A stretch of 64,000 nt of DNA from Rhodococcus sp. UNC23MFCrub1.1 (GCF_000686025.1 NZ_JMLQ01000006.1:186001-250000); one strand, 5' to 3'; shown: positions 18,140 to 27,402, counted from the stretch's first letter. Notes: a model not told the origin generated them from the letters alone. A program made the numbers and translations.

Positions 18140-19395
18140 TGCTGCGGCTCGCCCGAGACGTCCTGCTCGTGGGCTTCGGCACCTACGGTCAGTTCCTCGT
18201 CACGCTCGTCACCCTGCCGCTGACAGCCCGGCTGCTCGGAACCGAAGGAGTCGGGCTCGTCGCGGTGGGGATGTCGGCGTACTTCCTCGGCTCGGTTCTC
18301 GTCGATCTCGGTGCCACGCAGTACTTCGCTGCGCGCGTCGACGACCCCGACATCACGCAGGTGCGTGGCGCGTACGCGGTGGTGCGGTGCGGCCTCTTCG
18401 CCGTGCTCGCCGTCGCGGCGCTGGTCGGGTGGGCCGCCGGTGTGGACGGGGCCGCCCGGATGATCCTGCTCGGGGCGGTCGCCGGGGGTGTCTGGTCACT
18501 GTCGGAGGACTGGCTGCTGATCGGTCGTGGCCGCTTCGGTGCCTCCACCGCGTACCAGGCCGCCGGACGTGTGGCATACCTGGTGGCGCTGGTCGTTCTG
18601 CTGCCGCAGTTCCCGTCGCCCGAGGTCGCGCTGGCCTGTCTGGGCGGTTCGTCCATCGTGACCGTGATCGCCACCGGCGTGGACGCCGACCGGCACTTCG
18701 GACGCCTCGTTCCCTCGTGGCGAGTCGGTGACACTCTGAGAACGGCGGCACCGGTGCTCGCGTCGCGGCTCCTGCTGACCGGCTACGGACAGGGCGGCGC
18801 GGCGGCGTACTCCACGGTGCTCGACGCGGTCTCCCTGGGCCTGTTCTCGGCCGCGGACCGGCTGGTCCGAGCGGGACAGTCGGTTCTCGATCCGATCGGG
18901 TTCGCGCTGCTCCCGCGGATGACCCGAATTCGGGACGGCCAGGCCTTCCGGGCGCGGACGATGCAGGGTGCGGCGGGGTGTCTCGCACTCGCGGTCGTCG
19001 CCGCGGCAGGGCTGACGCTCGTGGCCCCCCTGGTGATCCGCATCGTCTACGGCACCGAGTTCGCCCAGGCGACCGACCTGTTGCGCATCCTCGCCTGGAT
19101 CCTCCCAGCCACCACGCTCACGTCCTACGTCACCACCGCCGTGCTGCCGGCGCAGGGTCGGACGTCCACGGTCCTCGGCGGCGCCGTCCTCGGCGTCACC
19201 CTCGCGGCGTCGGCTCTGCTGATCACCTCGGTCACCGCATCGGTCGTGACCATGGTCGTCGGGGTGCTCGTCTCCGAGTGGGCGGTGGCGCTGTGGTTCG
19301 TCGCCACGACCGCGCGGACCGTCCTGCGGCGCGAGGCGTACCACCCTGACGTCACCCGTCCCTCCCACGACGACCGCCGAGAGGCCACGCGATGA
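18139..19395 (+). CDS. Wzx-like polysaccharide flippase (MATE/MOP superfamily)
   Basis: 418-aa membrane protein with about 12 predicted helices, of the polysaccharide-biosynthesis export family (Wzx/RfbX). The N-terminal RDVLLVGFGTYGQFLVTLVT and the block LGTEGVGLVAVGMSAYF fit the start of such flippases. Its likely job is to flip a lipid-linked oligosaccharide across the plasma membrane. No Wzy polymerase or O-antigen ligase gene is seen, so the product may be a short glycan. ATG 18139 overlaps the previous stop (TGATG). Confidence 0.8.
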   Translation: MLRLARDVLLVGFGTYGQFLVTLVTLPLTARLLGTEGVGLVAVGMSAYFLGSVLVDLGATQYFAARVDDPDITQVRGAYAVVRCGLFAVLAVAALVGWAAGVDGAARMILLGAVAGGVWSLSEDWLLIGRGRFGASTAYQAAGRVAYLVALVVLLPQFPSPEVALACLGGSSIVTVIATGVDADRHFGRLVPSWRVGDTLRTAAPVLASRLLLTGYGQGGAAAYSTVLDAVSLGLFSAADRLVRAGQSVLDPIGFALLPRMTRIRDGQAFRARTMQGAAGCLALAVVAAAGLTLVAPLVIRIVYGTEFAQATDLLRILAWILPATTLTSYVTTAVLPAQGRTSTVLGGAVLGVTLAASALLITSVTASVVTMVVGVLVSEWAVALWFVATTARTVLRREAYHPDVTRPSHDDRREATR

Positions 19396-20732
19396 CACAC
19401 GAGAGATCCTCGGAACTCCAGGAACGTCTGCACCGCCTCGTCCCCGGTGGAAGCCACACGTACGCAAGGGGTTCCGATCAGTACCCGGAGCACCTCACCC
19501 CGATCCTCACGCACGGGGTCGGCGCCCGTGTGTGGGACGTCGACGACAACGAGTACGTCGAGTACGGGAGTGGTCTGCGCTCGGTCACACTGGGACACGG
19601 GTACCGTCCCGTGGTCGACGCCGTGGCGGACGCGGTCGCTCGGGGAACCAACTTCTCGAGGCCGACCGAGCTCGAAGTGCTCGCGGCGGAGGACTTCCTG
19701 AGGACCGTTCCCACCGCGGAGATGGTGAAGTTCGCGAAGAACGGCTCCGATGCGACCACCGCGGCCGTCCGCCTGTCGCGTGCGGTCACCGGGCGTACCG
19801 AGATCGCGGTCTGTGCGCAGCCGTTCTTCTCGGTCGACGACTGGTTCATCGGGACGACGGAGATGAACGCGGGAATCCCGCACGGCGCGGTGCATCGGTT
19901 CCCGTTCGACGACACCCCTGCGCTGGAACGGATCCTGGCCGATCACGACATCGCGTGCGTCGTCATGGAGGCAGCCGGTGCGCTGGCCGAACCGTCACCG
20001 GGGTATCTCGAGGCCGTCCGCGCAGCCTGTGATCGACACGCGACCGTTCTCGTGTTCGACGAGATGATCACCGGGTTCCGATGGTCGTCCGCGGGTGCGC
20101 AGGGTGTGTACGGCGTGACTCCCGATCTGTCGTGTTGGGGCAAGGCCATGGGTAACGGACTCCCGCTGTCCGCGCTCGCCGGCCGCCGCGATCTGATGGA
20201 ACTCGGCGGTCTGCGCACGGACTCCGACCGAGTCTTCCTGCTGTCGACGACGCACGGACCGGAGACGACGGGGCTCGCCGCGTTTCGTGCCGTCGTCCGG
20301 GCGTACGAGACGGAGGACCCCGTGGGCGCCATGGAGCGCGCCGGCGCCCGGTTGCGTGACGCCGTGACCGAGGTGGCGTTCGATGCCGGTGTCGGGGAGC
20401 ACCTTCGGGTCCTCGGACGCCCCAGCTGCCTGGTGTTCGCCACCGCGGATGCCGACGGGGTTCCCTCGCAGGCCTACCGGACTCTCTTCCTGCAGGAGAT
20501 GCTGTCCCGCGGTGTCCTCGGTCAGTCGTTCGTCGTGTCCGCGGCGCACACGGACTCGGACATCGACCACACGGTCGATGCTGTGCGGGAGGCGGTCCTC
20601 GTCTACCGGAAGGCCCTCGAGGCGGGCACCACCGAGGGGCTTCTCCGAGGCCGACCGGTGGCACCGGCTCTGCGTCGGCTCGCGGCACCGCGGAGACTGC
20701 CCGATCTCAGACGGTCCCACCTCGAGACGTAG
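19392..20732 (+). CDS. Class III aminotransferase, glutamate-1-semialdehyde 2,1-aminomutase-like
   Basis: 446-aa PLP enzyme of the HemL-like branch of class III aminotransferases. It has VPGGSHTYARG near the N-terminus, GSDATTAAVRLSR for phosphate binding, the FDEMITGFR Asp and the PLP lysine in CWGKAMGNG. Real HemL lies in heme operons; in glycan clusters this family is found with NovU-like and cytidylyltransferase genes. Inference: it aminates or rearranges a sugar or lipid-carrier precursor. It starts with an ATGA overlap and is the last gene of the run. Its end overlaps the amine oxidase end by 26 bp. Confidence 0.78.
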   Translation: MTHERSSELQERLHRLVPGGSHTYARGSDQYPEHLTPILTHGVGARVWDVDDNEYVEYGSGLRSVTLGHGYRPVVDAVADAVARGTNFSRPTELEVLAAEDFLRTVPTAEMVKFAKNGSDATTAAVRLSRAVTGRTEIAVCAQPFFSVDDWFIGTTEMNAGIPHGAVHRFPFDDTPALERILADHDIACVVMEAAGALAEPSPGYLEAVRAACDRHATVLVFDEMITGFRWSSAGAQGVYGVTPDLSCWGKAMGNGLPLSALAGRRDLMELGGLRTDSDRVFLLSTTHGPETTGLAAFRAVVRAYETEDPVGAMERAGARLRDAVTEVAFDAGVGEHLRVLGRPSCLVFATADADGVPSQAYRTLFLQEMLSRGVLGQSFVVSAAHTDSDIDHTVDAVREAVLVYRKALEAGTTEGLLRGRPVAPALRRLAAPRRLPDLRRSHLET

Positions 20733-22047
20733 TCAGGATCTCACGCGCCGCTCGCCGACCGGAACGCACGGCCCCGTCGAGGTAGCCGGGCCAGCGATCG
20801 GCCAGATCCGTTCCTGCCCAGTGCACGCGGTCCGTGGTCAGGTCCTGATGGTGGAAGACGCCTCCGTACGGCGGGATCGCGGTGGGCGCCCCACCCAGCC
20901 AGGGTTGCGCCGACCAGGTGATGTCGTCGACACGACGAGGTGACCGCGCCCGAGGGCCGAACAGCCGCACCAGCTCGGCGACGACGATGTCACGGCGATC
21001 TGTGCGGGAGAACAGGTCTGCCGCGGCTCGACCGCCACTGAAGGCGACCAGGATTCCGGGCGAGTCCCGTCCGGCGTTGCCGTCGACGATCATCTGGACC
21101 GGGCCGTCGACGTCGAGTGCCGTTCCGGTGAGTCCGTTCTCGCGCCACCACGGACTGTCGTACACGACGATGGTCTTCGCGTACTCGCCCATGCGGGAGG
21201 TGCGCATCCGGTCCCCGAGTCCGGCGGGGAGCGCGCCGTCGATGTCGGCGGCGCGGGGGAGGGGAACCGCGAGAACCACCGAGGATGCGCGGACTGTGCC
21301 GTCCGCGGTGACCACGTCGACTCCGGAGGTGTCCGGCCGGATCGCGATGACGGGTCGAGACGTCTCCGGCGGGGCGGAGAGGTGCTGTGCCACAGCTGAG
21401 ATCAGCGATGCGGTGCCGTCCACGAAGTAGCGTTCCTGCGCTCCGTCACGCACCTCGGCGATCGCCCGCAGGCTGCCGGCCGCGCGCAGGTACTCGAGTG
21501 CGGCTCGGGCGGGGACCTCGTCCGGGTCGGCGCCGAAGATCAGCCGGGAGAAACACGTGAGGATGTCGCGGCCGTAGGCGGAGGGAAACGTCCGACGCGC
21601 GAGAACGTCGGACATTTCGTGATCTCCGGGCCGCCAGGTCGACAGCAGCGGCACCGCGCGGTCGACGGTGCGGACCGCCAGGTCGAGGCGCGCGATACCC
21701 GAACCGACGGGGAGCCACTCGCGAACGGGGATGCGCGGCACCTGACCGTGATAGCGGTGGACGCGGCCGGCCGCCGCGAACACTTCGTCCGCACCGCGTC
21801 GCCGTCGCGGTTCGGGAGCCGTGTCGACACCGAACTCGGCGGCGAGTGCGCGCACCGCGGTCTGGTCTCCACCGATCCAGTGGGCGCCGTGATCGACGTG
21901 GTGACCTTCGGTGTCGACGGTGAGAACCTTACCGCCGATCCGGTCGGCGGCCTCGAGGACGATGACCGAGCGCCCCGCCCTGGTCAGGTCGAGTGCTGCC
22001 ACCAACCCGCTGAGCCCCGCCCCGATCACGACCACGTCCCCCGACAT
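20707..22047 (-). CDS. Flavin-dependent amine oxidase
   Basis: 446-aa FAD oxidoreductase of the monoamine oxidase/protoporphyrinogen oxidase superfamily. The N-terminal dinucleotide motif VVIGAGLSGLVAALDLTRAG is at about residues 5-24, followed by EAADRIGGKV. The C-terminal block VHWAGTDLADRWPGYLDGAV is the flavin-binding signature. The substrate is an unknown amine. The start ATG 22047 lies within the 3' arm of a 33-bp hairpin, directly after htpG on the same strand, with 34 bp between them. Confidence 0.85.
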   Translation of the reverse strand: MSGDVVVIGAGLSGLVAALDLTRAGRSVIVLEAADRIGGKVLTVDTEGHHVDHGAHWIGGDQTAVRALAAEFGVDTAPEPRRRRGADEVFAAAGRVHRYHGQVPRIPVREWLPVGSGIARLDLAVRTVDRAVPLLSTWRPGDHEMSDVLARRTFPSAYGRDILTCFSRLIFGADPDEVPARAALEYLRAAGSLRAIAEVRDGAQERYFVDGTASLISAVAQHLSAPPETSRPVIAIRPDTSGVDVVTADGTVRASSVVLAVPLPRAADIDGALPAGLGDRMRTSRMGEYAKTIVVYDSPWWRENGLTGTALDVDGPVQMIVDGNAGRDSPGILVAFSGGRAAADLFSRTDRRDIVVAELVRLFGPRARSPRRVDDITWSAQPWLGGAPTAIPPYGGVFHHQDLTTDRVHWAGTDLADRWPGYLDGAVRSGRRAAREILTTSRGGTV

Positions 22048-22075
22048 ACGCCCACCCTACGGGTGGGCATATGTC
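22043..22075 (-). terminator. Hairpin between htpG stop and amine oxidase start
   Basis: On the minus strand GACATATGCCCACCC, loop GTA, GGGTGGGCGTATGTC: a 15-bp stem with a single G-U pair. It starts 7 bp after the htpG stop, so it can act as its terminator. Its 3' arm contains the ATG of the amine oxidase gene, so a read-through mRNA would hide that start codon. Confidence 0.7.
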
Positions 22076-22081
22076 CTCAGG

Positions 22082-23995
22082 TCACATCGTGCGTATCAGC
22101 CTCTCCGCCAACAACTTCGCGAACGACGCCGGGTCGTCCAGCTCGCCACCCTCGGCGAGCAGGGCTGTGCCGTAGAGCAGCTTCGCGGTCTCGGCGAGGG
22201 CCATGTCGTCCTTGTGCTCGGCATGGGCCGTCTCGAGAGCCGTGACCAGAGCATGATCCGGATTGAGTTCCAGGATGCGCTTGGTCTTCGGCACGGGCTG
22301 ACCGGACGCGCGGTACATCTTCTCGAGCTGGGGGCTCAGTGAGAAGTCGTCACCGACGATGCACGCGGGCGAGGTGGTCAGGCGTGAGGACAGGCGGACC
22401 TCCTTGACGTCGTCGGACAGCGTCTCGGCCATCCAGGTGGTGAGGTCGGCGAACCGCGCCTTCTGCGCGTCCTTCTCCTCGGATTCGGCCTCGTCGTCGC
22501 CCAGGTCCACGGCGCCCTTGGCGATGGAGCGGAACGGCTTCCCGTCGAACTCGGGGACGGACCCGGTCCACATCTCGTCGACGGCGTCGGTGAGGATCAG
22601 CACCTCGAGCCCCTTGGCAGTGAATGCCTCCATGTGCGGGGAGTTCTCCACCTGCTGACGCGACTCGCCGGTCATGTAGTAGATCGCGTCCTGGCCGTCC
22701 TTCATGCGAGAGACATACTCCGCCAACGTGGTCGGCTTCTCGTCGCTCCGCGTCGTCGCGAAGGACGACAGCCCGAGGATGGTCTCCTGGTTGTCGTGGT
22801 CGGACAGCAGCCCTTCCTTGAGGGCACGGCCGAACTCACCCCAGAACGTGCTGTACTTCTCCGGCTCGTTCGCCTGCAGATCCTTGACGGTGCTCAGCAC
22901 CTTCTTGGTCAGACGGCGACGGATCGCGCGGATCTGGCGGTCCTGCTGCAGGATTTCACGAGAGACGTTGAGCGACAGATCGGCTGCGTCGACGACACCC
23001 TTGACGAAGCGCAGGTACTCGGGCACGAGTTCCTCGCAGTCGTCCATGATGAAGACGCGCTTGACGTACAGCTGGATACCGATCTTCGACTCCCGCATGA
23101 AGAGGTCGAACGGTGCGCGCGACGGAATGAACAGCAGCGCTTGGTATTCGAAGGTGCCCTCGGCCTTCATGGGGATGACCTCGAGCGGCTCGTCCCATGC
23201 ATGGCTGACGTGGCGGTAGAACTCGGTGTACTCCTCGTCCGAGACCTCGTCCTTCGAGCGCGTCCACAGCGCCTTCATCGAGTTGACCGTCTCGTCCTCG
23301 AGCACCGTCGTGGCGTCGTCGCCCTCGCCGGTGGTCTTCTCGACCTGCATGCGGATGGGCCACGCGATGAAGTCCGAGTACCGCTTCACCAGTTCGCGGA
23401 TCTTGTGCTCGGACGTGTAGTCGTAGAGGTGATCCTCGTCGTCGGCCGGCTTCAGGTGCAGGGTCACGGCGCTACCCTGAGGCGCGTCGGACACCTCCTC
23501 GATGGTGTACGTGCCCTCACCGCTGGACTCCCAGCGCGTCGCGGTGTCCTCACCCGCGCGCCGGGTCACGAGGGTGACCTTGTCGGCCACCATGAACGTG
23601 GAGTAGAAGCCGATGCCGAACTGGCCGATGAGCTCCTCGGACGCGGCCGCGTCCTTCGCTTCCTTCAGCTTCGCGCGGACCTCGGCGGTGCCCGACTTCG
23701 CGAGCGTGCCGATGAGATCGACGACCTCGTCGCGCGACATGCCGATGCCGTTGTCCCGCACGGTGAGGGTGCGGTTCTCCTTGTCGATCTCCAGGTCGAT
23801 GTGGAGATCGGAGGTGTCGGCGCCGAGATCCTTGTTCTGGAACGACTCGAGTCGCAGCTTGTCCAGCGCGTCCGACGAGTTGGACACCAACTCGCGGAGG
23901 AACGAGTCCTTGTTGGAGTAGACCGAGTGGATCATCAGATCCAACAGCTGCCGGGTCTCGGCCTGGAACTGCATTTCTTCGACGTGCGCGGTCAC
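22082..23995 (-). CDS. htpG: Molecular chaperone HtpG (bacterial Hsp90)
   Basis: 637-aa ATP-dependent chaperone, full length. The N-terminal GHKL ATPase shows ELVSNSSDALDKLR with the Mg-binding Asn, DNGIGMSRDEV and GQFGIGFYS; the middle and dimerisation domains follow normally. The start is GTG 23995, preceded by an AGGGGAG ribosome site 4 nt upstream. The longer frame to 24094 adds 33 residues without family support. Many homologues begin MxxxxExxxFQAET, as here. It is followed by a strong hairpin and the amine oxidase gene. Confidence 0.95.
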   Translation of the reverse strand: MTAHVEEMQFQAETRQLLDLMIHSVYSNKDSFLRELVSNSSDALDKLRLESFQNKDLGADTSDLHIDLEIDKENRTLTVRDNGIGMSRDEVVDLIGTLAKSGTAEVRAKLKEAKDAAASEELIGQFGIGFYSTFMVADKVTLVTRRAGEDTATRWESSGEGTYTIEEVSDAPQGSAVTLHLKPADDEDHLYDYTSEHKIRELVKRYSDFIAWPIRMQVEKTTGEGDDATTVLEDETVNSMKALWTRSKDEVSDEEYTEFYRHVSHAWDEPLEVIPMKAEGTFEYQALLFIPSRAPFDLFMRESKIGIQLYVKRVFIMDDCEELVPEYLRFVKGVVDAADLSLNVSREILQQDRQIRAIRRRLTKKVLSTVKDLQANEPEKYSTFWGEFGRALKEGLLSDHDNQETILGLSSFATTRSDEKPTTLAEYVSRMKDGQDAIYYMTGESRQQVENSPHMEAFTAKGLEVLILTDAVDEMWTGSVPEFDGKPFRSIAKGAVDLGDDEAESEEKDAQKARFADLTTWMAETLSDDVKEVRLSSRLTTSPACIVGDDFSLSPQLEKMYRASGQPVPKTKRILELNPDHALVTALETAHAEHKDDMALAETAKLLYGTALLAEGGELDDPASFAKLLAERLIRTM

Positions 23996-24141
23996 GTGAC
24001 TCCCCTGATCGAAACAAGTGCCTGGTGGACCCTCGTATTTTACGGCAACCGTGCTTGCGTTCCCGCATGCCTCTTCCCCCGTAACAGTCCGCACGGTACG
24101 GTTTTCGAAGGCCGGGGCTCTCCCATCGGAAGGTGTGTGTC

Positions 24142-24435
24142 ATGGTGCGAATCGGACTACGGCGAGTGGTCGGTGGAGTACTCGCCGCCGGAGCCGTCAC
24201 GGCGGGATCGGTGCTGGCAGGGGCGGGAACCGCCTCCGCGGAGCCGACCTACATCGGGCCGCTGTACTACGAGGTGGTGCCGGGGATCTTCCCCACGTGT
24301 CCGGACGTCGCTGCTGCGGAGCGCGCCAAGGGCACCACGATCCTGGTCGACTGCGTCCGCTGGTTCGGACCTCAGAGTGGTCCGTTCACTCCGTACCAAC
24401 TCATCGCCGGCATCGCACCCCTCGACGGCAGTTAG
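24142..24435 (+). CDS. Small secreted protein, Sec signal peptide
   Basis: 97 aa. Residues 1 to about 33 form a Sec signal peptide: MVRIGLRRVVGG basic start, alanine-rich hydrophobic core, cleavage after TASA before EPTYIG. The mature part is about 64 residues with two cysteines (PTCPDV and VDCVRW) that could form a disulfide. It resembles short exported proteins of Rhodococcus and Mycobacterium with no known function. GGAAGG at 24128-24133 is spaced 8 nt from the ATG. It lies divergently from htpG. Confidence 0.65.
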   Translation: MVRIGLRRVVGGVLAAGAVTAGSVLAGAGTASAEPTYIGPLYYEVVPGIFPTCPDVAAAERAKGTTILVDCVRWFGPQSGPFTPYQLIAGIAPLDGS

Positions 24436-24543
24436 CGGACTCGTGTCCTGATCGTGACGTGAGTACAGGTAACGACGCCACGAAAGAGACCGATGGGTAT
24501 GTCAGAGGGGGCGGCGATCGGCCGGCTCCGGACAGGAGTCGAC

Positions 24544-25275
24544 ATGTCGTTCTCGATGAGCACACGGGCTGCCGTCGCGGCCGCCCTGGTCGCCGGCGCC
24601 GCGGTGCTGGGGGCATGTTCGGCTCCGGACCAGGTGACGTCGGCGACGGCGGTTCCGGCGCCCGCTGACACCTCGGTCGTGACGCCGACGGGGACATCGG
24701 TCGTGGCGCCGACGGGAACACCGGTCACGGCCCCGATCGAGCCGCCCACCGGTGCCGCGTCGGATCAGCCCGACGCCGAGGAACCGTCGGCCGAGCAGCC
24801 GCAGTCCACCGTGCGATCAGGAGAGTCGGCAGGGTCGGCGGACGCACTCCCGCGTCCGGGGTCGCAGGAGGTGTCGGTGGATCCCGAGCTCTTCCGCGAC
24901 AGTGGCGGGGCGGGTGAGGGGTACTACTTCCGGACACCGTCGGGGAATGTGTCGTGCGGGCTCTTCCCGAACGGAACCTCGGTCGGATTCCTGGGATGCC
25001 AGGCCGTGTCCAGTGTCGCTCCCGACGAGGGCGAGGTCTGCTCGAACGGTGCCACCAGCAAGTACGCCGTCCGCGTGGAGAGCACCGGGCCGATCCACTA
25101 CTGCACGAATCAGGGCTATTTCACCGGCTCGGAGAACATCCGCACACTGCAGTACGGCGAGGTGATCAACACGGGGCAGAGCTTCTGCGTCTCTCGGGAG
25201 GACGGAGTCGCGTGCGCCCGCGTCGGCTCGAACGCGTTCTTCCTCACCCGTGACGAGAACACCACCCTGCGGTGA
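24544..25275 (+). CDS. Putative lipoprotein
   Basis: 243 aa. The signal peptide ends in the lipobox VLGAC-S (Cys about residue 22), so the protein is probably lipid-anchored outside the membrane. A Thr/Pro/Val-rich linker follows, including three 8-residue repeats, then a globular C-terminal domain with five or six cysteines (NVSCGLF, FLGCQAV, EVCSNG, HYCTNQG, SFCVSRE, VACARV), likely disulfide-bonded. AGGAG at 24534-24538 sets ATG 24544 as start. The function is unknown; similar Cys-rich domains occur in exported proteins of mycolata. Confidence 0.7.
   Translation: MSFSMSTRAAVAAALVAGAAVLGACSAPDQVTSATAVPAPADTSVVTPTGTSVVAPTGTPVTAPIEPPTGAASDQPDAEEPSAEQPQSTVRSGESAGSADALPRPGSQEVSVDPELFRDSGGAGEGYYFRTPSGNVSCGLFPNGTSVGFLGCQAVSSVAPDEGEVCSNGATSKYAVRVESTGPIHYCTNQGYFTGSENIRTLQYGEVINTGQSFCVSREDGVACARVGSNAFFLTRDENTTLR
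24670..24741 (+). repeat. 24-bp in-frame tandem repeat in lipoprotein linker
   Basis: Three imperfect 24-bp units at 24670-24693, 24694-24717 and 24718-24741 encode TSVVTPTG, TSVVAPTG and TPVTAPIE, giving a flexible Thr/Pro linker between the lipid anchor and the Cys-rich domain. Confidence 0.75.
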
Positions 25276-25281
25276 CCTCGG

Positions 25282-25884
25282 TCAGCGGTGGTCGATCGTC
25301 GTGCGTATCCGCGTCGTCGACGGGGCCGCGGGTGTGGACCCGAATCCGAATCGCACCGGCGGCTCCACCGGCGACAGGTGTCCCAGATCGTCGCCCTTCC
25401 ACGATGCCGTCGCGCCGACGATGCTGCGCTGCCCTCGCGCTCCGTAGTATTCGCGCCGCCCACCGCCGGCGGTGCCCCTGGTCCGCACGCCGCGCATCAC
25501 GACCCGCGCGATCGGGTCGCTCACCGTACAGAACCAGGGTGCGGTAACCACCGACGTCGGTGCGAGGGTGAGCAGTCGACCCAGCAGTGTCGGGCCGCCG
25601 ATCTGGAAGGACACCTCGAGATCACCCGCGGAGACGCCGACTCGGTCACCTCGGCGGTGATACGAGACGTCGGTGATGGTCGTCGTATCGAAGTGGTAGG
25701 TCGCGGTGACGAACTCGCGGACCGCGTCGGACGGTGCCAGCAGAAGGCGCTCGCCGTCCGCGAACTCGACCATGACATCGGTGAAGTCGCCCAGCGGCGA
25801 CGACGTCCAGTGGCCGACGACGATCCTGGTTCCGCTGGAGGTCCCGAGACCGGCGATGTCGCCGTCGAAGATCGATCGTGTCAC
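25282..25884 (-). CDS. Conserved hypothetical protein
   Basis: 200 aa, soluble, beta-rich, with no recognised catalytic motif. Readable features are the N-terminal VTRSIFDGDIAGLGTSSGT and a central VTATYHFDTTTITDVSYHRR. I do not recognise the family. The GTG at 25884 is the likely start because TACTGT lies 7 nt upstream on the minus strand with no ribosome site, the leaderless pattern used by several genes here. It is divergent from zwf across 78 bp and converges with the lipoprotein gene, 6 bp apart. Confidence 0.6.
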   Translation of the reverse strand: MTRSIFDGDIAGLGTSSGTRIVVGHWTSSPLGDFTDVMVEFADGERLLLAPSDAVREFVTATYHFDTTTITDVSYHRRGDRVGVSAGDLEVSFQIGGPTLLGRLLTLAPTSVVTAPWFCTVSDPIARVVMRGVRTRGTAGGGRREYYGARGQRSIVGATASWKGDDLGHLSPVEPPVRFGFGSTPAAPSTTRIRTTIDHR

Positions 25885-25962
25885 CGGCTCGACAGTAGCG
25901 TCGACGCGGCACTGTGAGGCGATCGAGGTTCGGGGGAGCCCCCGACTGGGCATCATGGAGGC

Positions 25963-27402
25963 ATGGCTGACACTGCGACATCCGAATCCGGCGGGGCTCC
26001 GACCATCTTCGTGCTCTTCGGGGCGACGGGAGACCTTGCCAAGCGCATGGTGCTGCCGGCGTTCTACGAACTTGCGCAGGAAGGACTGCTGCCCGAGCAG
26101 TGGGCGTTGGTGGGCAACGGTCGAGGTGAGAAGACCGACGACGAGTTCCGCGAGCACATCCGCGCGGCGCTCGAGGAGTTCGGTCCCGGGGAGGGTGTCG
26201 ACAGCATCGACGAGAAGGTGTGGTCGTCGTTCGCGGACCGTGTTCGCTTCGCGGGCAACGGATTCACCGCCGACGATCCGGGTGACCTGCCGTCGGTCAT
26301 CGGAGACGTGAAGGACGAGCTGGGCGGCGACGTGCAGCTCGTGCACTACATCGCGCTGCCGCCCTCGACCTTCATCGACTACACCGAGGCGCTCGGCGCA
26401 CACGATCTCGCCGAGGGCGCGCGGGTGGTCTACGAGAAGCCGTTCGGCACGTCGCAGGAGAACTTCGAGAAGCTCGACGAGGCGGTCCATGCCATCGTCG
26501 ACGAGAAGCAGGTCTATCGGATCGACCACTTCCTCGGCAAGGAGAACACCCAGAACCTGCACATCCTGCGCTTCGCGAACGGGATGATCGAGGGGATCTG
26601 GAACCGGGAACACGTGGAGCAGGTGCAGATCGACGTGCCGGAGACGCTGGACATCGACGACCGTGCCGAGTTCTACGACGCCACGGGTGCCGTGCTCGAC
26701 ATGTTGGTGACGCACCTGTTCCAGGTCGCGGCGGAGGTGGCCATGGAGCCCCCACTCAGCCTCGGTGCGGACGACCTGCAGACTGCCCGCGAGTCGGTCA
26801 TCGCGGCGTTCCGCCCGCTCGACAAGTCCGAGGTGGTCCTCGGTCAGTACCGCGGCTACCAGGACGTCGAGGGGATCGCGGACGATTCGTCGACCGACAC
26901 GTTCGTCGCCGCACGCATGTGGGTCGACACCGACCGGTGGCGCGACGTTCCCTTCGTCCTGCGCACCGGCAAGATGCTGGGAACCAGCACGCAGCGGGTG
27001 TCGCTGGTGTTCCGTCGCCCCGAGGGACCGGTGAAGCACCTGCCGGCCGACGGCGCCGTGCTGACGTTCGACCTGTCGGGCGACGGCCGAGTGGACATCG
27101 CCATGACGGTCAAGGAGCCCGGCCCCGGCGAGGACCTCGGGATCGGTCGGATGTCGCTCGACCTGTCGACGGTGTCGGACGCCGAGCCGCTGTCGCCCTA
27201 TTCACGACTCATTCTCGACGTACTCGACGGTGACCGGTCGTTGTTCACCCGTCCCGACGGACTGGCTCACGTGTGGGAGGTCGCCGCACCGTTGTTGACC
27301 TCTCCGCCGGCCGTGCTCCCGTACGAGCCCGGCTCGATGGGACCCGAGGCAGCGAACGACTTGGCCTCTCCCTGTGGTTGGTTGGTGACCGGAGGCAAGT
27401 GA
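25963..27402 (+). CDS. zwf: Glucose-6-phosphate 1-dehydrogenase
   Basis: 479-aa enzyme oxidising glucose-6-phosphate to 6-phosphogluconolactone with NAD(P), the first step of the oxidative pentose phosphate pathway. The coenzyme loop FGATGDLAKR is near residues 19-28, then EKPFGTS and the active-site signature YRIDHFLGKE. Slightly shorter than the usual 490-510. It is not in the tkt-tal-zwf-opcA-pgl operon typical of actinobacteria, so it is probably a second zwf copy. GGAGG directly upstream supports ATG 25963. Followed by a long palindromic terminator. Confidence 0.92.
   Translation: MADTATSESGGAPTIFVLFGATGDLAKRMVLPAFYELAQEGLLPEQWALVGNGRGEKTDDEFREHIRAALEEFGPGEGVDSIDEKVWSSFADRVRFAGNGFTADDPGDLPSVIGDVKDELGGDVQLVHYIALPPSTFIDYTEALGAHDLAEGARVVYEKPFGTSQENFEKLDEAVHAIVDEKQVYRIDHFLGKENTQNLHILRFANGMIEGIWNREHVEQVQIDVPETLDIDDRAEFYDATGAVLDMLVTHLFQVAAEVAMEPPLSLGADDLQTARESVIAAFRPLDKSEVVLGQYRGYQDVEGIADDSSTDTFVAARMWVDTDRWRDVPFVLRTGKMLGTSTQRVSLVFRRPEGPVKHLPADGAVLTFDLSGDGRVDIAMTVKEPGPGEDLGIGRMSLDLSTVSDAEPLSPYSRLILDVLDGDRSLFTRPDGLAHVWEVAAPLLTSPPAVLPYEPGSMGPEAANDLASPCGWLVTGGK

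Noticed and set aside
19392..20732. Assignment of the class III aminotransferase as HemL of heme synthesis
   Set aside because: The fold and lysine motif fit, but the gene is translationally coupled to a flippase in a glycan cluster and no heme gene is near; a sugar or lipid-linked role is more likely.
22634..24451. 605-codon open frame antisense to htpG
   Set aside because: Mirror frame of a conserved gene; no ribosome site and no recognisable domain.
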